Below are positions 36,096 through 48,879 of a stretch of 64,000 bases of DNA, in pieces. This stretch comes from Nymphaea colorata (Eukaryota > Streptophyta > Magnoliopsida > Nymphaeales > Nymphaeaceae). The notes under the pieces were generated by a model that did not search any database, was not told where the DNA came from, and saw nothing but the letters and a program-made list of their open reading frames with translations. Made by a program: the position numbers and the translations under genes. The number at the start of each line of letters is the position of its first letter. Within the stretch, counting starts at the first letter, position 1. Location: contig NC_045144.1 of assembly GCF_008831285.2 (NCBI RefSeq), positions 24,135,716 to 24,199,715 of the forward strand. Reading direction: 5' to 3'.

Positions 36096-36099
36096 AGAG

Positions 36100-37455
36100 A
36101 GAGGGGAGAGAGAAAGAGATCATTAATAGGGCAGTAGTGCACTAATACAAAACTAAGACAATCATAGGGGGCCGGCTACAGCTCCCGACCACACTCGTTG
36201 CCTCCTGATTATAATGTACTTGAGTCATTCATCTAGCTACCCCTTTAAATGACACATCTTTCTTTTCTTAGGCTAAGGGGCTGAACAAACCTCTACAAGA
36301 TCATCCAAGAAACTCAAATAATTTATGTTACTTGGAAAAGTAAATAGACCTTTATTAATCCAATATTAGATTACATATAAGGAAGCCATTCAAATTATTA
36401 TTTTGTGCATCCTTTCAAGCACCGCATGTATTCTAAACAACATTTTCAGTACACCAATAGCATATTTAGACATATATCTAAATATGATACTTTGCCCATC
36501 ACTGCCTTTCTGTTAAGTATGTAATTGTTCAAATATGATTTCCCAGAAAGTCATGACCTTTATATAAGTGTTATTATAAAGGAGATAAGTTGAAATTTTG
36601 ATGGCTCAAAAAAGTACATGCATCTAAACCTGGGAAATTGTAATCTTATATGTACATTCCACCAAATTACTCATAAAAATTACATTTACATGATAAGATA
36701 ACATGAAAGGCGTAATAAAGCATTTATGAAAGTTGTCTAGCCAGCTTGGCTTCTAACTAACTGGTTTGGTCTTCTGTATACATGCATGCCTTAAATTTGG
36801 TCATCCAATACTAGTTACTCAATTTCAAATTTTCAGTCAGAAGTGTTTTCTGTTAATATAATGGAAATGCTCTTCAAAAGGGTAGAGCAATACGTCTAAA
36901 ATGGAACTGATCAACAAATAATTTTCCAAATAGTGGATAGAAAGTAACGTTGTTTCAAAGTTGCTAAGCTTTTATAACTTCATATATGCCAATTTTACAC
37001 ACCATTTCCTGGCTTAAACAAATTGGCATACAAATGACATTGTAGAAAAGCCTTGAACAGAATGTGAACACAACTACTTACATACAGGAACCACCTTAAT
37101 TTGGAGTCCTGCTCCGATTGTGCAGATTTTCCCAAGCATTTGTAATGTATTTGTACCTTTCAAATAGTGCGTAGAAAGTGATATTATTGAAGAAATCCTA
37201 ATAGGAATGTTAATGCAGCTACCTATATTTGAGAACCTTAATTATGAGTCCAAACCTTACATTGCGAGACACATCAGATGATGAGCTATGATATGCAACT
37301 AGGATTTTTTTTTTCCTTTTTCAGCATACGATTGTAAACTTTTTCGTGGAAAAGGTAAAAGTATCTATTTGGAATACCAGTTTCGTGGAAAAGGTAAACC
37401 TTAATTTAAACACTTGCTTGTTAATAGTCTTGCATGCCTTTACCACTTTTCATGA
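36100..37455. other. No recognisable gene
   Basis: AT-rich single-copy-looking sequence with no readable domain. A short direct repeat, TTCGTGGAAAAGGTAAA, occurs at about 37342 and 37382. Confidence 0.5.
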
Positions 37456-37458
37456 GGG

Positions 37459-37913
37459 TGTTGGAGTTTTTGTAGTGGAATGACTCCTTTGATCCATTCT
37501 ATGTTTCCTAAGCGAGTTCTCCAACAAAGTCTTCAGGATGAGCACACAAATAGTAGAAGCACCAAAACAGCATGTAGCACCAGCAATTGAAACAAGAGAA
37601 CAAAGGGAGAGAGATCGAAGAAGAGAGAATTTGTGGGTTTCTTTCTACGAGGCACAAAACACATAATTTTTGGTTCAGCCCCAATTTTGAGTATTGCTGG
37701 GCTTACTAACCAGACCTATAGGGCTTTCCCGCAAGCCTAGGTTGCAGTTAGGACCAGTGAGAAATTTCAGGGAAATATAATGTAAAACCAAAATTTGTTT
37801 AGAATGAAAATGTTCAGTTTGAAAACTTTTTTTGTAAAGCCTACCTCGTAACTGCGAGTGGGCCCTCTCACAGTTGCGAGAGGAGGGATAGGGCTCACGG
37901 CCACTATCCAATA
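37459..37913 (-). mobile_element. Ty1/copia 3' LTR, minus orientation
   Basis: Read on the minus strand it starts TATTGGATAGTGG (the usual TG mutated to TA) at 37913 and ends AAAACTCCAACA at 37459. It matches the plus-oriented LTR at 22424-22848 along its length. It is preceded, 5' on the minus strand, by a purine-rich AAGTAGAAGA polypurine-tract candidate and by the copia RNase H tail about 175 bp away, so it is placed as the 3' LTR of the element at 38085-42040. Confidence 0.8.
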
Positions 37914-38084
37914 TCTTCTACTTGGTCATGAGACCGCCAGTTTGCCTTCACGATTGTGGGTTTCATTGGACTCCAGTTATGTGGTTTTATATAATTAGTT
38001 TATCTATTGTAACTTAAATTTCGTCAAGGTTTGTACCGATGTTTTTACTTCAATGACTTCCCTTCGCAACCTTTCAAACATATC

Positions 38085-41000
38085 TTAGCCCCATATGGGC
38101 TACATGCTTGGTAAACAAATCTTTAGAAATTGTTTTAGTTAAGGGGTCAGCTACCATATTATTGGTCGACATGTAATCAACTGAGATTTCATTATTCCCA
38201 ATCATTTTATGTACATAACGGTATTTCACCAATATATGCATATTCTTGGACTTAATAGCTCTATATTATAAGAGATATCGCTATCTGATTTTCATAATAT
38301 AGTTGAACTGGTTCATGACTAAAATCAGGCATCAAGTCTTTCAAAAATCGATTTATCCAGACAGCAAAGGCAGTTGCAACATCACATACTGCATACTATG
38401 CTTCTTAATACATCGCTGTTTCTTATAGGACTAGGCAATCGCTTCTCCTCGAAGTTACCATCGTCTTTACAACCAGCAAAATCAACATCAGAATAGCCAA
38501 CTAAAGTTAATTCAACAGCTTAGTAGGACAATTTCAAGATTTTTGTTCCTTTAATATACCGAAAATCCTTTTTACTACTTGCTAGTGAGGCCAACCAAGA
38601 TTACTTTGGTAACAACGCACAAGACCAGTAGGAAAGCTTATGTCAAGTCTTATGCATAACATTAGATACATTAAGCTGCCAACAGCCTGAGCATATGGGA
38701 CATTTAATTTTTGTTGTTCTTCACTGGGACAATAGCTTCTGCTTAGATTTGCTCCTTTGGCTATGGAAGTCTGAATCAATTTGCAATGTTGCATTCGAAA
38801 CTTCTTTAAAAGACAATCAATATATTGTTCTTGGCTCAAACTCAAAAACATCAAGTTTTTAGCTTGAGTGATATTTATACATAGGATAATGGATGTTTCA
38901 CCCGTGTCCTTTATTTCAAAGTTTTCATTCAGCCAAGTCTTTGTTTTGAATCTCATTTTGTTATCATTTCCAACTAGTAAAATGTCATTGACATATAATG
39001 GCAAGATGCAAAAAAGACTCCCACTTTTTCAGACATATACACAGTGGTCTAACAGATTTGCTACATATCCAAGCTTAGTTATTGTCTTATGAAAGGCAAA
39101 ATACCACTGTCTAAGAGATTACTTCAAGCCGTACAGGGATTTTTTCAACTTGTACACCTTACCTTTATTTTCTTTGATGATATATCCTTCTTGTTGTGTC
39201 ATATAAATAGTTTCTTTTAACTCATCATTTAGAAAAATAGTTTTTACATCCATCTACAAAATATCCTAGTCATAAAAAACTGTAAATACCAAAATTATTC
39301 TGATTGAAGCAAATTTTGCAATTGGTAAATAAGTTTCTAAATAAACAATGCCTTTTTTTTGGGAAAAATTTTTTGCCACTAGTCTTGCTTTAAATTTCAT
39401 GGCTGATCCATCAACCTTATACTTTTTCTTTAGCACCCATTTACATCTGATGGGTTTTCTCCATTCAAGAAGTTATATTAATTTTTCGACTGTATTCATT
39501 TCTATGGATTCAATTTGTTCATCCATAGCTTTTCCCCAATCTGACGATTCATGCGAATTTATCTCTTCATGATATGTTAGATTATCTGACATTTCATCAA
39601 AATGAACTAAACAGTATAGCTCCTCTCCCAAGTATACATAATAATCATTCAAATTTGAAGGAGAAGCTCTATATCTTTTATGACCTAACAAAGTATGAGA
39701 AAATGAGGTACCCAAATCAATTTATTCTTTATCAAATTGTTCTCCAGTTGGTTCATTGTTACAATGTTCATCTGAGTAAATTTGATCATCCAATAGATTG
39801 GTTTGATATTCTACTGGGTCATTGTCCTCATTACTGAGTCCTTTTTGGAACTTTACATCCTTATTTTTGACAAGTCACATAGACTAATGATATAATCTAT
39901 AGCCTTTGAATCCTTTTGGATATCCAATAAATAAGCATCTTACAGATCTATTAATCAGTTTATCTATTTTTGTATCTAGGATTTTAACATGAGTTACAGA
40001 TCCCCATCTCTAGAGATGACTCAGATCTGGTTTCACAGCAGTCCACCTCTTATAAGGATTTGTTGGAACTGCTTTGCAAGACACTCGATTTATAGTATAC
40101 ATAGTTGTTAATACAACTTCATCCCAGAATACTTTGGGTAAGTGTGCACATACCAACATGGATGTTACCAGTAAAAGAGGTTTTTGTAACACCTCTTAGC
40201 TACACTATTTTGTTGTGGTGTTCTAGGGCACTATTTTTTCCTATTAATTCTTAGGTCTATAGAGTATTTGAGGAAGCCATTTGATGTATACTCACTACCT
40301 TGATCAGACCTTACAACCTTGATGTATTTGCCAAGTTGTCTCTCAACTTTATTTTTGTATTCCTTGAATTTCTCAAGGGCTTCATATTTATTGTTGTTCA
40401 AGTAAACATAACCAAACATTGAGAAATCATCAATGATTATTGTGAAATATAACATGCTAGTGTATATTTGGACCCTAAGAAAGTTCACATCTTTTATGTG
40501 TTTCAACCCTGAAAAATTCACAAATATTTGTATGCATAATCTCCAATAGATTAGTGGCTCAAATTACTTCATAAGAGAAGAGATTTCTTACCATCTTTTT
40601 ATATAAACATGACTCACATTTCACATAATCATTTATATCAATATCAGGTATTAAACATAGTTGTGCTAGAGTCTTCATCTTGTTAATACTTACATGGCTT
40701 AATCTTTCATGCCATAAGTTTACACTGACATTCAATATAGAGTCAATATAAGCAGCACATGCATGCATTTCATTGAAATTAAACATGTAATGTTCTTTTA
40801 CATATTTCCCTTTAGCCATGGTGTTGCCATGTTTTCCTACTGTGACCTTTTTTTATATAAAACGAAGTTCAAAACCTTTCCCAGTCAAAGCAGGAATAGA
40901 CACTAGATTCATTCTCATAGAAGGAACATAAAAAACCTCATTTAGAATGACACTGGTGCCTCCAACATTGAGTTGATATGACCCGACTCTCATGGCATCA

Positions 41001-42040
41001 CAATATGAATTATTTCTCATATAGACCTTTTGTACTCCTAAACCCAAGTCTTCCATACAGACCAAAATCTTCCTTTGTTTTTTCTATGAAAAAGGTAGCC
41101 CAAAATTTACCCACCAACCAGTCAGTTGTTCATTTGCACACAGACACTCTGACAGAACACATATGATTTCTTTGATGTAGTCCTCTTGATTTTGATTTAT
41201 GTTGCTATTGTGCTAACCATCGTTGTTGTTCTTCTTGTTCAGGAACTTCGTCCTGCAGTTCTTATTCATGTGCTCTAGCTTCTCGCACTTGTATCATTCC
41301 ACTACAATTCCTTGACATCTATGAGAACCTATAAATTTGCCCGTAAACTTACCATCATTTTTCTTTTTAAATTGTTTGAGTCTGATTAGCATATGGCAAT
41401 TAGTGGGTTTATCTGGGGCTATCATAAGTTCTGCATCCTTTTTCTTAGTCAGGTGTTTTTGCTGAATAGCTAGTTGATTGGGGAGCTTTTCTAGAGTCAA
41501 AAGTAACAAAGTGAAGATTCAAGGCAATGACTATCATGTCCCAAGAAGAGGCAAGCTATTCAAGATCATACAGATCTGCATGTTGTCTGAAATCATGTTT
41601 CCCATTATGGCCAGGTCTTTAGCCGTGACCAATATCTTGTTGACATAATCAACCACTGTAACTAACTCATTCATTTTATATGAATTATACTGCTCTAGGA
41701 GTAACTAAATATGCATCGTAGTGCCGGTGCTATACTTCGAGGAGATAACATGAAACATCTCCTTAGCTGTTGGATGGTCCTCAAATACCCTCATTAGATC
41801 ATCTTTCATGAAGGCTAACATAATAGTTTTAGCCATCAGATCATTTGTCTCAAAAACATCATACGCCTTCTTTTCCTCATATGTGGGCTTGTCACCTAAG
41901 ATAGAAAAATGAAAGTCCATGACATGAATCAACCACTCAAGTGTCAAGGCCAAGAGGATCCTACGCTTCCATGCATGAAAGTTGATTCCATTGAGTTTTT
42001 CAGTCTTGGCAAATTCTAAGGCTTCCACTCTAAAAGTCAT
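38085..42040 (-). pseudogene. pol: Ty1/copia gag-pol, near full length but decayed
   Basis: Minus strand, 5' to 3'. Gag begins with Met at 42040 and carries KTEKLNGINFHAWKRRILLA and KAYDVFETNDLMAKT (UBN2-type gag). A zinc-knuckle remnant YKCEKLEHMNKNC lies at about 41290, and a protease-type WWVNFGA near 41115. The GAG-pre-integrase domain holds VFYVPSMRMNLVSI (about 40930) and LWHERLSHVSINKMKTL (about 40710). Integrase has FTIIIDDFSMFGYVYL (about 40440), RSDQGSEYTSNGF (about 40300) and VFWDEVVLTTMYTINR (about 40130). RT has AMKFKARLVAKNF (about 39400), MDVKTIFLND (about 39250), YGLK (about 39130), LYVNDILLVGND (about 39000; YVDD changed to YVND) and YAQAVGSLMYLM (about 38690). The RNase H tail NNMVADPLTKTISKDLF is at about 38175. 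Stops, frameshifts and the YVND change make it non-functional. Confidence 0.93.
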
Positions 42041-42098
42041 TTCTAAATTTGAATTTTAATGACAAGTTAAGAAAATGACAAAAAAGAGGACAAGCCAC

Positions 42099-42930
42099 TG
42101 TTAGAGTATATACATCATAAGAAAACATGCATATTAAGCCATGAATACTCTACAAATATTCTAAAATAACTTAAAATCAAGGAGGCTTCAATTCAGAATT
42201 TTATAAAGAGGTTTTCTTCCTTTATTTTCAAAATAATTTTCGAGACCCTCTTTTGTTAATTTGATAACACATAAGGGTGTCTTTATGCAATTTTAACTAA
42301 ATATTTGGTTGGAAAACAAATTTAACTTTCGTAAGCCTCTTTATGAAAAATCTTTTACCAAAAACGTTGCGGCATTCATTTTCATTAAATCTGATCAGGT
42401 TTTGAGAATATGTCAAAAATGGTGGAATAAATCTGCAATTTTTAATCTGAGACTATAAATTGGCTTCAACATGAGTATTTCTCATTTTTTGGTTGTACTT
42501 CTCTATCCTCTTTGAATTCTCTCTGCTAGGGTTTCATCCGCCACTGTCCATAAAGCTGATTCTTGTGGCTAATGACCTACTAACCAGCGAGTATCGGCAA
42601 CCTGCTAACCAGAAAGTATCATCGGCCTAAAAGAAAAAATGCAGCGAGACGTAGGGAGCAACATTTGAGTAGTCATGGGTCCGCCTGAAAAAGGTAACAG
42701 TGACCTAGGGCTTCACCACGCAGCGAGCCAGCCAGATTTGAAGGTCCAGCGAAACCGTCTGCAGCGACTGAGGGTTGTTGTAAGTTCACCGGAAAGAGGC
42801 AGCAACAGATTCTCTGGATGCATCAGAAGGGAAAAAAACAATGGTGGCTTCTCCAGCCACACCTGGCAGAATAAACAGCTATGGTGTTCAGTCACTCGAG
42901 CAGCAGACAGCTAGAAGGAGCGGTAGCAGA
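42099..42930. mobile_element. Putative LTR/leader region beside copia gag, orientation unresolved
   Basis: At 42099 the plus strand reads TGTTAGAGTATATAC, i.e. the minus strand ends CTCTAACA followed by GTGG, like a copia LTR-PBS junction about 55 bp before the gag start. The expected 5' LTR would be the partner of 37459-37913, but I see no similarity to that LTR here. A plus-strand TATA box (about 42453-42460, CTATAAATT) followed by a CTAGGGTTT-containing leader suggests an opposite orientation. From 42540 the sequence is GC-richer (GCAGCGA, CACCGG). Confidence 0.35.
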
Positions 42931-43334
42931 TTCTCTCGTTAAGCTTCAAAAACTGGTAGTGGTGGTTTTCCAAGCTATCAAGTAAACTACTTTACACCCT
43001 TTTCCTCCTATTTTTTTGTTCATTTTCCTTTTTCTTCTTCTTTCGAGCAGAGGAATCTCTATTATTTGTTTCAGAAGCACAATACTTCTCCTTATTTGTT
43101 ATTGATGTTTGTAGATCATAAAAAAACAACATTTCTCTCGTTAAGCTTCAAAAACTGGTAGTGGTGGTTTTCCAAGCTATCAAGTAAACTACTTTACACC
43201 CTTTTCCTCCTATTTTTTTGTTCATTTTCCTTTTTCTTCTTCTTTCGAGCAGAGGAATCTCTATTATTTGTTTCAGAAGCACAATACTTCTCCTTATTTG
43301 TTATTGATGTTTGTAGATCATAAAAAAACAACAT
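42931..43334. repeat. Exact 202-bp tandem duplication
   Basis: Units 42931-43132 and 43133-43334, both beginning TTCTCTCGTTAAGCTTCAAA and ending AAAAAAACAACAT, appear identical base for base by eye. The TA tract follows directly. This is either a very recent duplication or an assembly artefact. Confidence 0.95.
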
Positions 43335-43339
43335 TCTAG

Positions 43340-43703
<364 letters not shown>

Positions 43704-43739
43704 AAAAGAAAAAATTAATATGAAAAATGAGTTTTAAAT

Positions 43740-44225
43740 ATATATTTCGGCCAGATTCGAGCATGGCGAATTTCTTTTATGCCAACCCGATTGTTAAATA
43801 ACCAATCCAAGTCCAGCCCATCACAGACTGGATACCCAATTACTTATCTGGTACCCAACCCGGCAACCACCTTTGGTCTGCCAGCCGCAACAAAAGCTGT
43901 GGCCAAACCTATGAAGAAAGTATGAACAGACTTGACCTGTTGAAAAATGTATTAGACTTATGAAACAAGTAATCATGTCCAAGATCTACAATAAAGGTCA
44001 ATTTTTATTTTATTTTATTTTATTTTTTTACGTATAGTTTTAGACAACGGTGGTTGCATTTGGAAAAGTATCTTATAAGATTCATCAGAAAAGGACTGGA
44101 TCAACAATTGGACTGTCAGATCCAAGGATGATATGTCTATATAAAAAAACTGAAATCAGCCGGCTACTTTTGTGGTTCCGATGATTTTTTTTTAATTTTG
44201 TGTTTTTAAAAACTTTCACAATAGA
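43740..44225. other. No recognisable gene
   Basis: A patch rich in CCAATCC/CCCAACCC words at 43770-43900, then AT-rich DNA with a TTTTA pentamer run at about 44000-44030. Confidence 0.5.
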
Positions 44226-44233
44226 TGCATTCT

Positions 44234-44672
44234 TAGGCTGCACAACGAGTCAAGCCAGCTCGAGTTTAACTCGAACTCGCTTGTCCAAACTCAACTCCAA
44301 CTTTACTCATTTATAAACGTGTTGAGTTCGAGTTCAAGTATATGCTTGAAATGTTAAATGAGTCAAATTCGAGTTGTAAAAGCTCAACTTGGCTCGATTG
44401 CATAGTAAAGGTTGAATTACAATGAGAAAAATATTTAGATGAATAGTAACTAAATGATTTAATCGAGTTAAACTAGCTAAAAAAATGAGACATACTTAAC
44501 ATAAATGAGTTAAATGAGTCAAACGAGTCGAGTTCGAGCTGAATGTTGGATCATCGAATCGAGCTCAAACTTGGTTTATGGAGCTCAACTTGAGTTCGAG
44601 CTCAAATTTTTTGAGTAGAATCGAGTGTGAGGTGGCCCAACTTGATCTTGACTCAGCTCATGTACAGCCCTA
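44234..44672. mobile_element. hAT-type MITE, copy 1, with 8-bp target duplication
   Basis: A 439-bp element flanked by perfect 8-bp duplications TGCATTCT (44226-44233 and 44673-44680), the length typical of hAT insertions. The left end TAGGCTGCACAACGAG and the complement of the right end, TAGGGCTGTACATGAG, form imperfect terminal inverted repeats. The interior is rich in CTCGAGTT, GAGTTCGAG and AATGAGTTAAATGAGTCA words in both orientations. No coding. It is non-autonomous. Confidence 0.88.
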
Positions 44673-44699
44673 TGCATTCTGGAAGTCATGATCATGTGG

Positions 44700-47200
44700 C
44701 AACTGACTGCACCTTTTGCTATATTTTTTAATGATGTAAAACTTTATATATCCGCGCTACTCAAAATCCTTCATTCTCTCTCTTTTGACAATTGCCAGCA
44801 TGTTCAGTTGTTAGGCCTGTTTTAATATATTTAGTTGACAAGGCTTAATGTCCCATAATAATGCGAGTACCCCGCGAGGAAAAGGGAAAAAAGTAATGGA
44901 TGAGAGATAAAGAGAAGGTGCCAATAAAATGTTAATGCATAACAAAATTTGGGGACAACAAGTCCCATAGATACAAGAAAAAACCGCAAAAATAAAGTTG
45001 AATAAAAAAAATATACAAGTCAACAGCGGTCCATAAAAACAAATTTCGGTGAGGTGAGGAATGAGAGAGAACATACTGAGGTTGGAAGAGTCTAGCTAGT
45101 TGGGAGAGAGTGAGTTGAATTTATTTGAACAAAAACGAATTTTGGTTCACATCATATTAAGTACATAAAAAAGTTCAATTATTCATAAATATGAGCCAAA
45201 ATTTGTGTGGGCTTCTCTAGTATTGAATTATTGCGCTTCTTCAATTTAATAATGCATAAATCTGAAGCATGTAGAAAAAATCATTTGGATATCCTCATTG
45301 AGATATTTTGGATAGACGTTGTTCAGCATGTATAAATACACTTATTTAGGGACTTAATTCAAAAGAGAAAAGTGGGGAACTGATTTTTTTTCCTTTTTTG
45401 TGGATAGGCATTCTCTTGGATGAACTGCCTCGTGTTTCCTCATCCTTCTTTCATTGCCATAATGCAGTCGATATTTTTGCTTATTTTTCACAAAACATCT
45501 GCTTCAGGTTGGAGGATGATACCTTATAAACTTACCTTTGCCCCCGTGTCTAAGGGTTCAGGGCATGCATTGAGGACCTAAGTGGCAGCCGTGCCATCAT
45601 CTGCAGTCCAAGAGAGCAGTAACCATCCAAATCAAGCCAACAATACGCCACTTACATGCCGACCGGCTCGACCAGTTATGCTACACTTTTGTCGGAACTT
45701 GTTGAACATGTAGTTGTATAGTAGTCTAATACAGCTCCTATTCCAAATCTATTTACTAAGCCTGAGCCCAGTTTTGAATATAAATTTTCATTAGATCAAA
45801 ATCCAATCTCTGAACCAAAATCTGGAATCCAAATTAGAATCAGATCCAGAAAGCTTTTTTTTGGCATAAGAATCGCCTGGATCCACATTCTTCTGTGTTA
45901 AAGTTATACTGATCTGACAGCAATACTTTAGCTGTCAGATTTGAAATTCAAACCAAACCCCAATGGAAAAAAGCAGGCCTGTTGGACATATGCCCAACCA
46001 TGAAGCTTAACATTTACATCCATAAGCCTTGCTCTGTTTGGCTCTCCAGCATAGAGAAATGATTGAAACGTGGATGGCGAACAATAATGCAACATTCTGA
46101 AGGCTACATATATTTTTCAGCTTTAATTAACCACACGATCCTTCAATTTAATTCCAGGTTGACCCCAGAAATACATGCGTGCTTGAACAGATTAATTTCA
46201 TTGGATGCACAAATAATTAAGTTAGTGTACAGTTCTATAAAAAGCATGTGGAAATTTGGAAACTAATATCACAAACATCCTTATCAGGAAAATACCAGTG
46301 GGGTTTTCTCAAGTATTTTTCAGTAAAGTTGTTTTTCATTTGAAATTTTTTGGCAAAATCACAAGATTTTCCTGATATTTTTACTTGTTTTCTCATAAAT
46401 ATGGCCAGATTAGTGAAAATCTTCCGATATCTGTGACAGTGGTGGAAACAATGTTGATATATTTATAGAAATCCTATATATTATCAATACAAATAAGTTA
46501 ATAAATAATTCCGGAAGATTTTGCCAAAATTTTATTTGCAACAGCAAGATCTCATTTAATAATTGAAATGTAGCTGTGAGACTTGGCCTTGGAGGTGATT
46601 AGAAAAAGAACCTGTAAGTAAATGGAAGCTTAGAAACAGAGAACAAGAACTAATGTTCGTTAATTTATTTACATATTTGATATATGGCCATGCATAATTG
46701 ATTTACAGAAGATGGGTCGAACCCACTTGTCTTTTTGGTGTCCTTTATCAAAAGCAAGACTTAAATTAAGCGTACGTCCACTTTATTTGCAAAAGTTAAT
46801 TAAACAACAAAAACACATTTATCACAAATCAACAAAGGACATAATCTAATTGAACCGACAGCATCAAAATTAAGAAATATGGATCTAAAATGAAGCACTC
46901 TTTTTTTTTTGTATATGTTTATGATTTTTTCTTAAACATGTTTGCATCTTTTCCAAAAAACAAATTATGAAAGAAATAGTAGGCATGAGTGCGTAAAAGT
47001 TAATGTATGCTCCTTTTCTAGTGGAGGGATTCAGAAGATCCTAGACGTAAGACATTATGCAATGAAATGCATGGACAGATCTAAGCGGCGCCCTCTTTTC
47101 CCTCTATGAGAAAGGGAGGAGTAGACTCTGCTAAACTTTTAAGTGAAGTAAAGCTTTTCTGATTTACTTGGCCAAGTAAATTCCTTGTTGAAGGAATTAA
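44700..47200. other. No recognisable gene
   Basis: AT-rich sequence. Small frames at 44811-45074 (minus) and 46063-46266 (plus) carry no motif. Confidence 0.5.
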
Positions 47201-47214
47201 GATCCAAGTATCAC

Positions 47215-48165
47215 TAGTTTCCGTGGGGTATATTATGCTATCTCTTTGAATGGAGAAGCTGATAAGCTTTTGTGGATTAATGGACAGGAGGCATCCTCAC
47301 TGAAATGTAATGACATTTACAATTATATCAGGAGGAAGGACCAGAAAGACCCATTGAGATGTGCATGTTTTGAAAGAATCTCCCAGCTATGGATTGAATC
47401 CAGTGGTTTGGGGTATTACTAGCGACCAGCAAGATGCCCAGTTTTGAAAGGGATGCAGAAACAGTTGACGAAAGTGATGTGTTTTGTGGGCCGGAAGTTC
47501 AATATTAATATTCGTACCAACTCTCCTTGCAAGAAAGGATGAAAGGTGGTGGAAGCAGAAGTTTCACATGCTTTTGGTCAAGAATTGTTGGTCTATGTGT
47601 CTTAACAGTCTACAACTTGTGGACAGAAAGAAATGCGGGCTTACATGATAATGACTGTGGAGGCGGTAGCAATGGATCGAGTTAACTCGAATAGACTTCA
47701 ACTTGCTTGAAAAAACTCTACTCAACTTGAATAATTTAGAAATGAGTTGAGTTCGAGTTTAAATTTATGTTTAAAATGTTAAATGAGTCAATTTCAAGTT
47801 GTAAGAACTCATCTGGTTTAAACTTGGCTTGCCTCAACTATGTAAAACTGGTTCATCATAGTTGAATTAGTTAAATGAGTTAACGAGTTGACGAGTTAAA
47901 AAAAAAAAAAAAAAAAAAAAAGAAGGATAGGTTAAGATAAATGAGTTAACTGAGTTGAGCTAATTCTCGACACCATATAGTCGAATCGAGCTCGAGCGTG
48001 TACTGTGGTTCCAATTGAGCTCGAGCTCGAGTTTTTTGAGATGAGTCAAGATCCAGCTGGACCCAAGTTGGTTCGTGTACAACCCTGGTGGTGGTGAATT
48101 ATTGGCTAGAATATTTTGGGAGTATTTGGAACAACTTGTGATGGCAGCTTCTTGGCGGGTGAAAT
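47215..48165 (+). pseudogene. LINE zf-RVT C-terminal fragment, split by a MITE
   Basis: The plus strand reads EADKLLWINGQEASSLKCND, then IYNYIRRKDQKDPLRCACF and RISQLWIE, the LINE zf-RVT start. After decay comes CFWSRIVGLCVLTVYNLWTE followed by RNAGLHDNDCGG (about 47565-47665), the W..RN block. The reading resumes after the inserted hAT MITE with ELLARIFWEYLEQLVMAASW and RVK, then a stop, at about 48095-48165. Both halves belong to one LINE C-terminus, and the MITE inserted between them. No RT or endonuclease lies upstream. Confidence 0.75.
47667..48078. mobile_element. hAT-type MITE, copy 2, inside LINE fragment
   Basis: Shares with copy 1 the order ACTCGAA, GAGTTGAGTTCGAG, TTAAATGAGTCAATTTCAAG, a GTTAAATGAGTTAACGAG stretch, GAGCTCGAGCTCGAG, TTTTTTGAG and a right end TCGTGTACAACCCTG. 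It carries an extra A-run of about 23 bp at 47899-47921. The left terminus is degraded, and only a weak target duplication (GTGGAGGC versus GTGGTGGT) is visible. Confidence 0.8.
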
Positions 48166-48454
48166 GAAATCTCTCTTTGGCTGAATAGAGGCCGGATTCT
48201 CCTCATTCTTGATCTCCCTTTTATCAGCATTGGGTAAGGTGGAAGTGGGCCAGAAAACACATATGCATTTGTGAGGTTCCAGTGGAGTGCTATGGGCAGT
48301 TACGAGCACCAGCCCCACAAATTTTTGCTATATTTATATATGTACCTTTGATTCTTTAGTTATTTGTAAATATTAAAGCCCCTTAAAGTATGAGAATGAT
48401 TTAAATAATGCCCATCAGCTAAAAATTGCTAGTTCCACCACTGTTTTTTTTTTA

Positions 48455-48793
48455 TAGCCACAAATGGGTAGATATCTTCATATATCCAATTTGAATTGGA
48501 TATTTGACCATTCCAACAAAATCAGATATAAAAAGATTAATATATAATTAAGAAATTGAATTGAATTGATCAAATATACATAAATATCTGATCCAATTTG
48601 TATGCAGATTCAGACTTCCTATATCCAATCCTCTTACATGCATTTTGAAAATCGGTGGGATTCAGTCCAAAATTTGCATTTGGATTCAGATATGATTTCT
48701 CTTTATTTGTACACAAATCGGAGTACATGGATATCCAAAAAATTGGATACGTTTAAGATATATCCTATTGGAATCCAATCCTTGACATCCCTA
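48455..48793. mobile_element. Possible second hAT-type MITE family
   Basis: The right end complement TAGGGATGTCAAGGATTGG and the left end TAGCCACAAATGGGTAGATA resemble the common plant repeat beginning TAGGGATGTCAATGGGT. The interior is rich in GGATATCC and CAATTTG words. No clear target duplication. Confidence 0.5.
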
Positions 48794-48879
48794 TAAATAA
48801 GGAACATCTGATTTTCTAATGGGCATTCCTATGAATTTCCTATTGCATTGCTGCTTTGCTGGTAAATGCAGAGGAGAGG

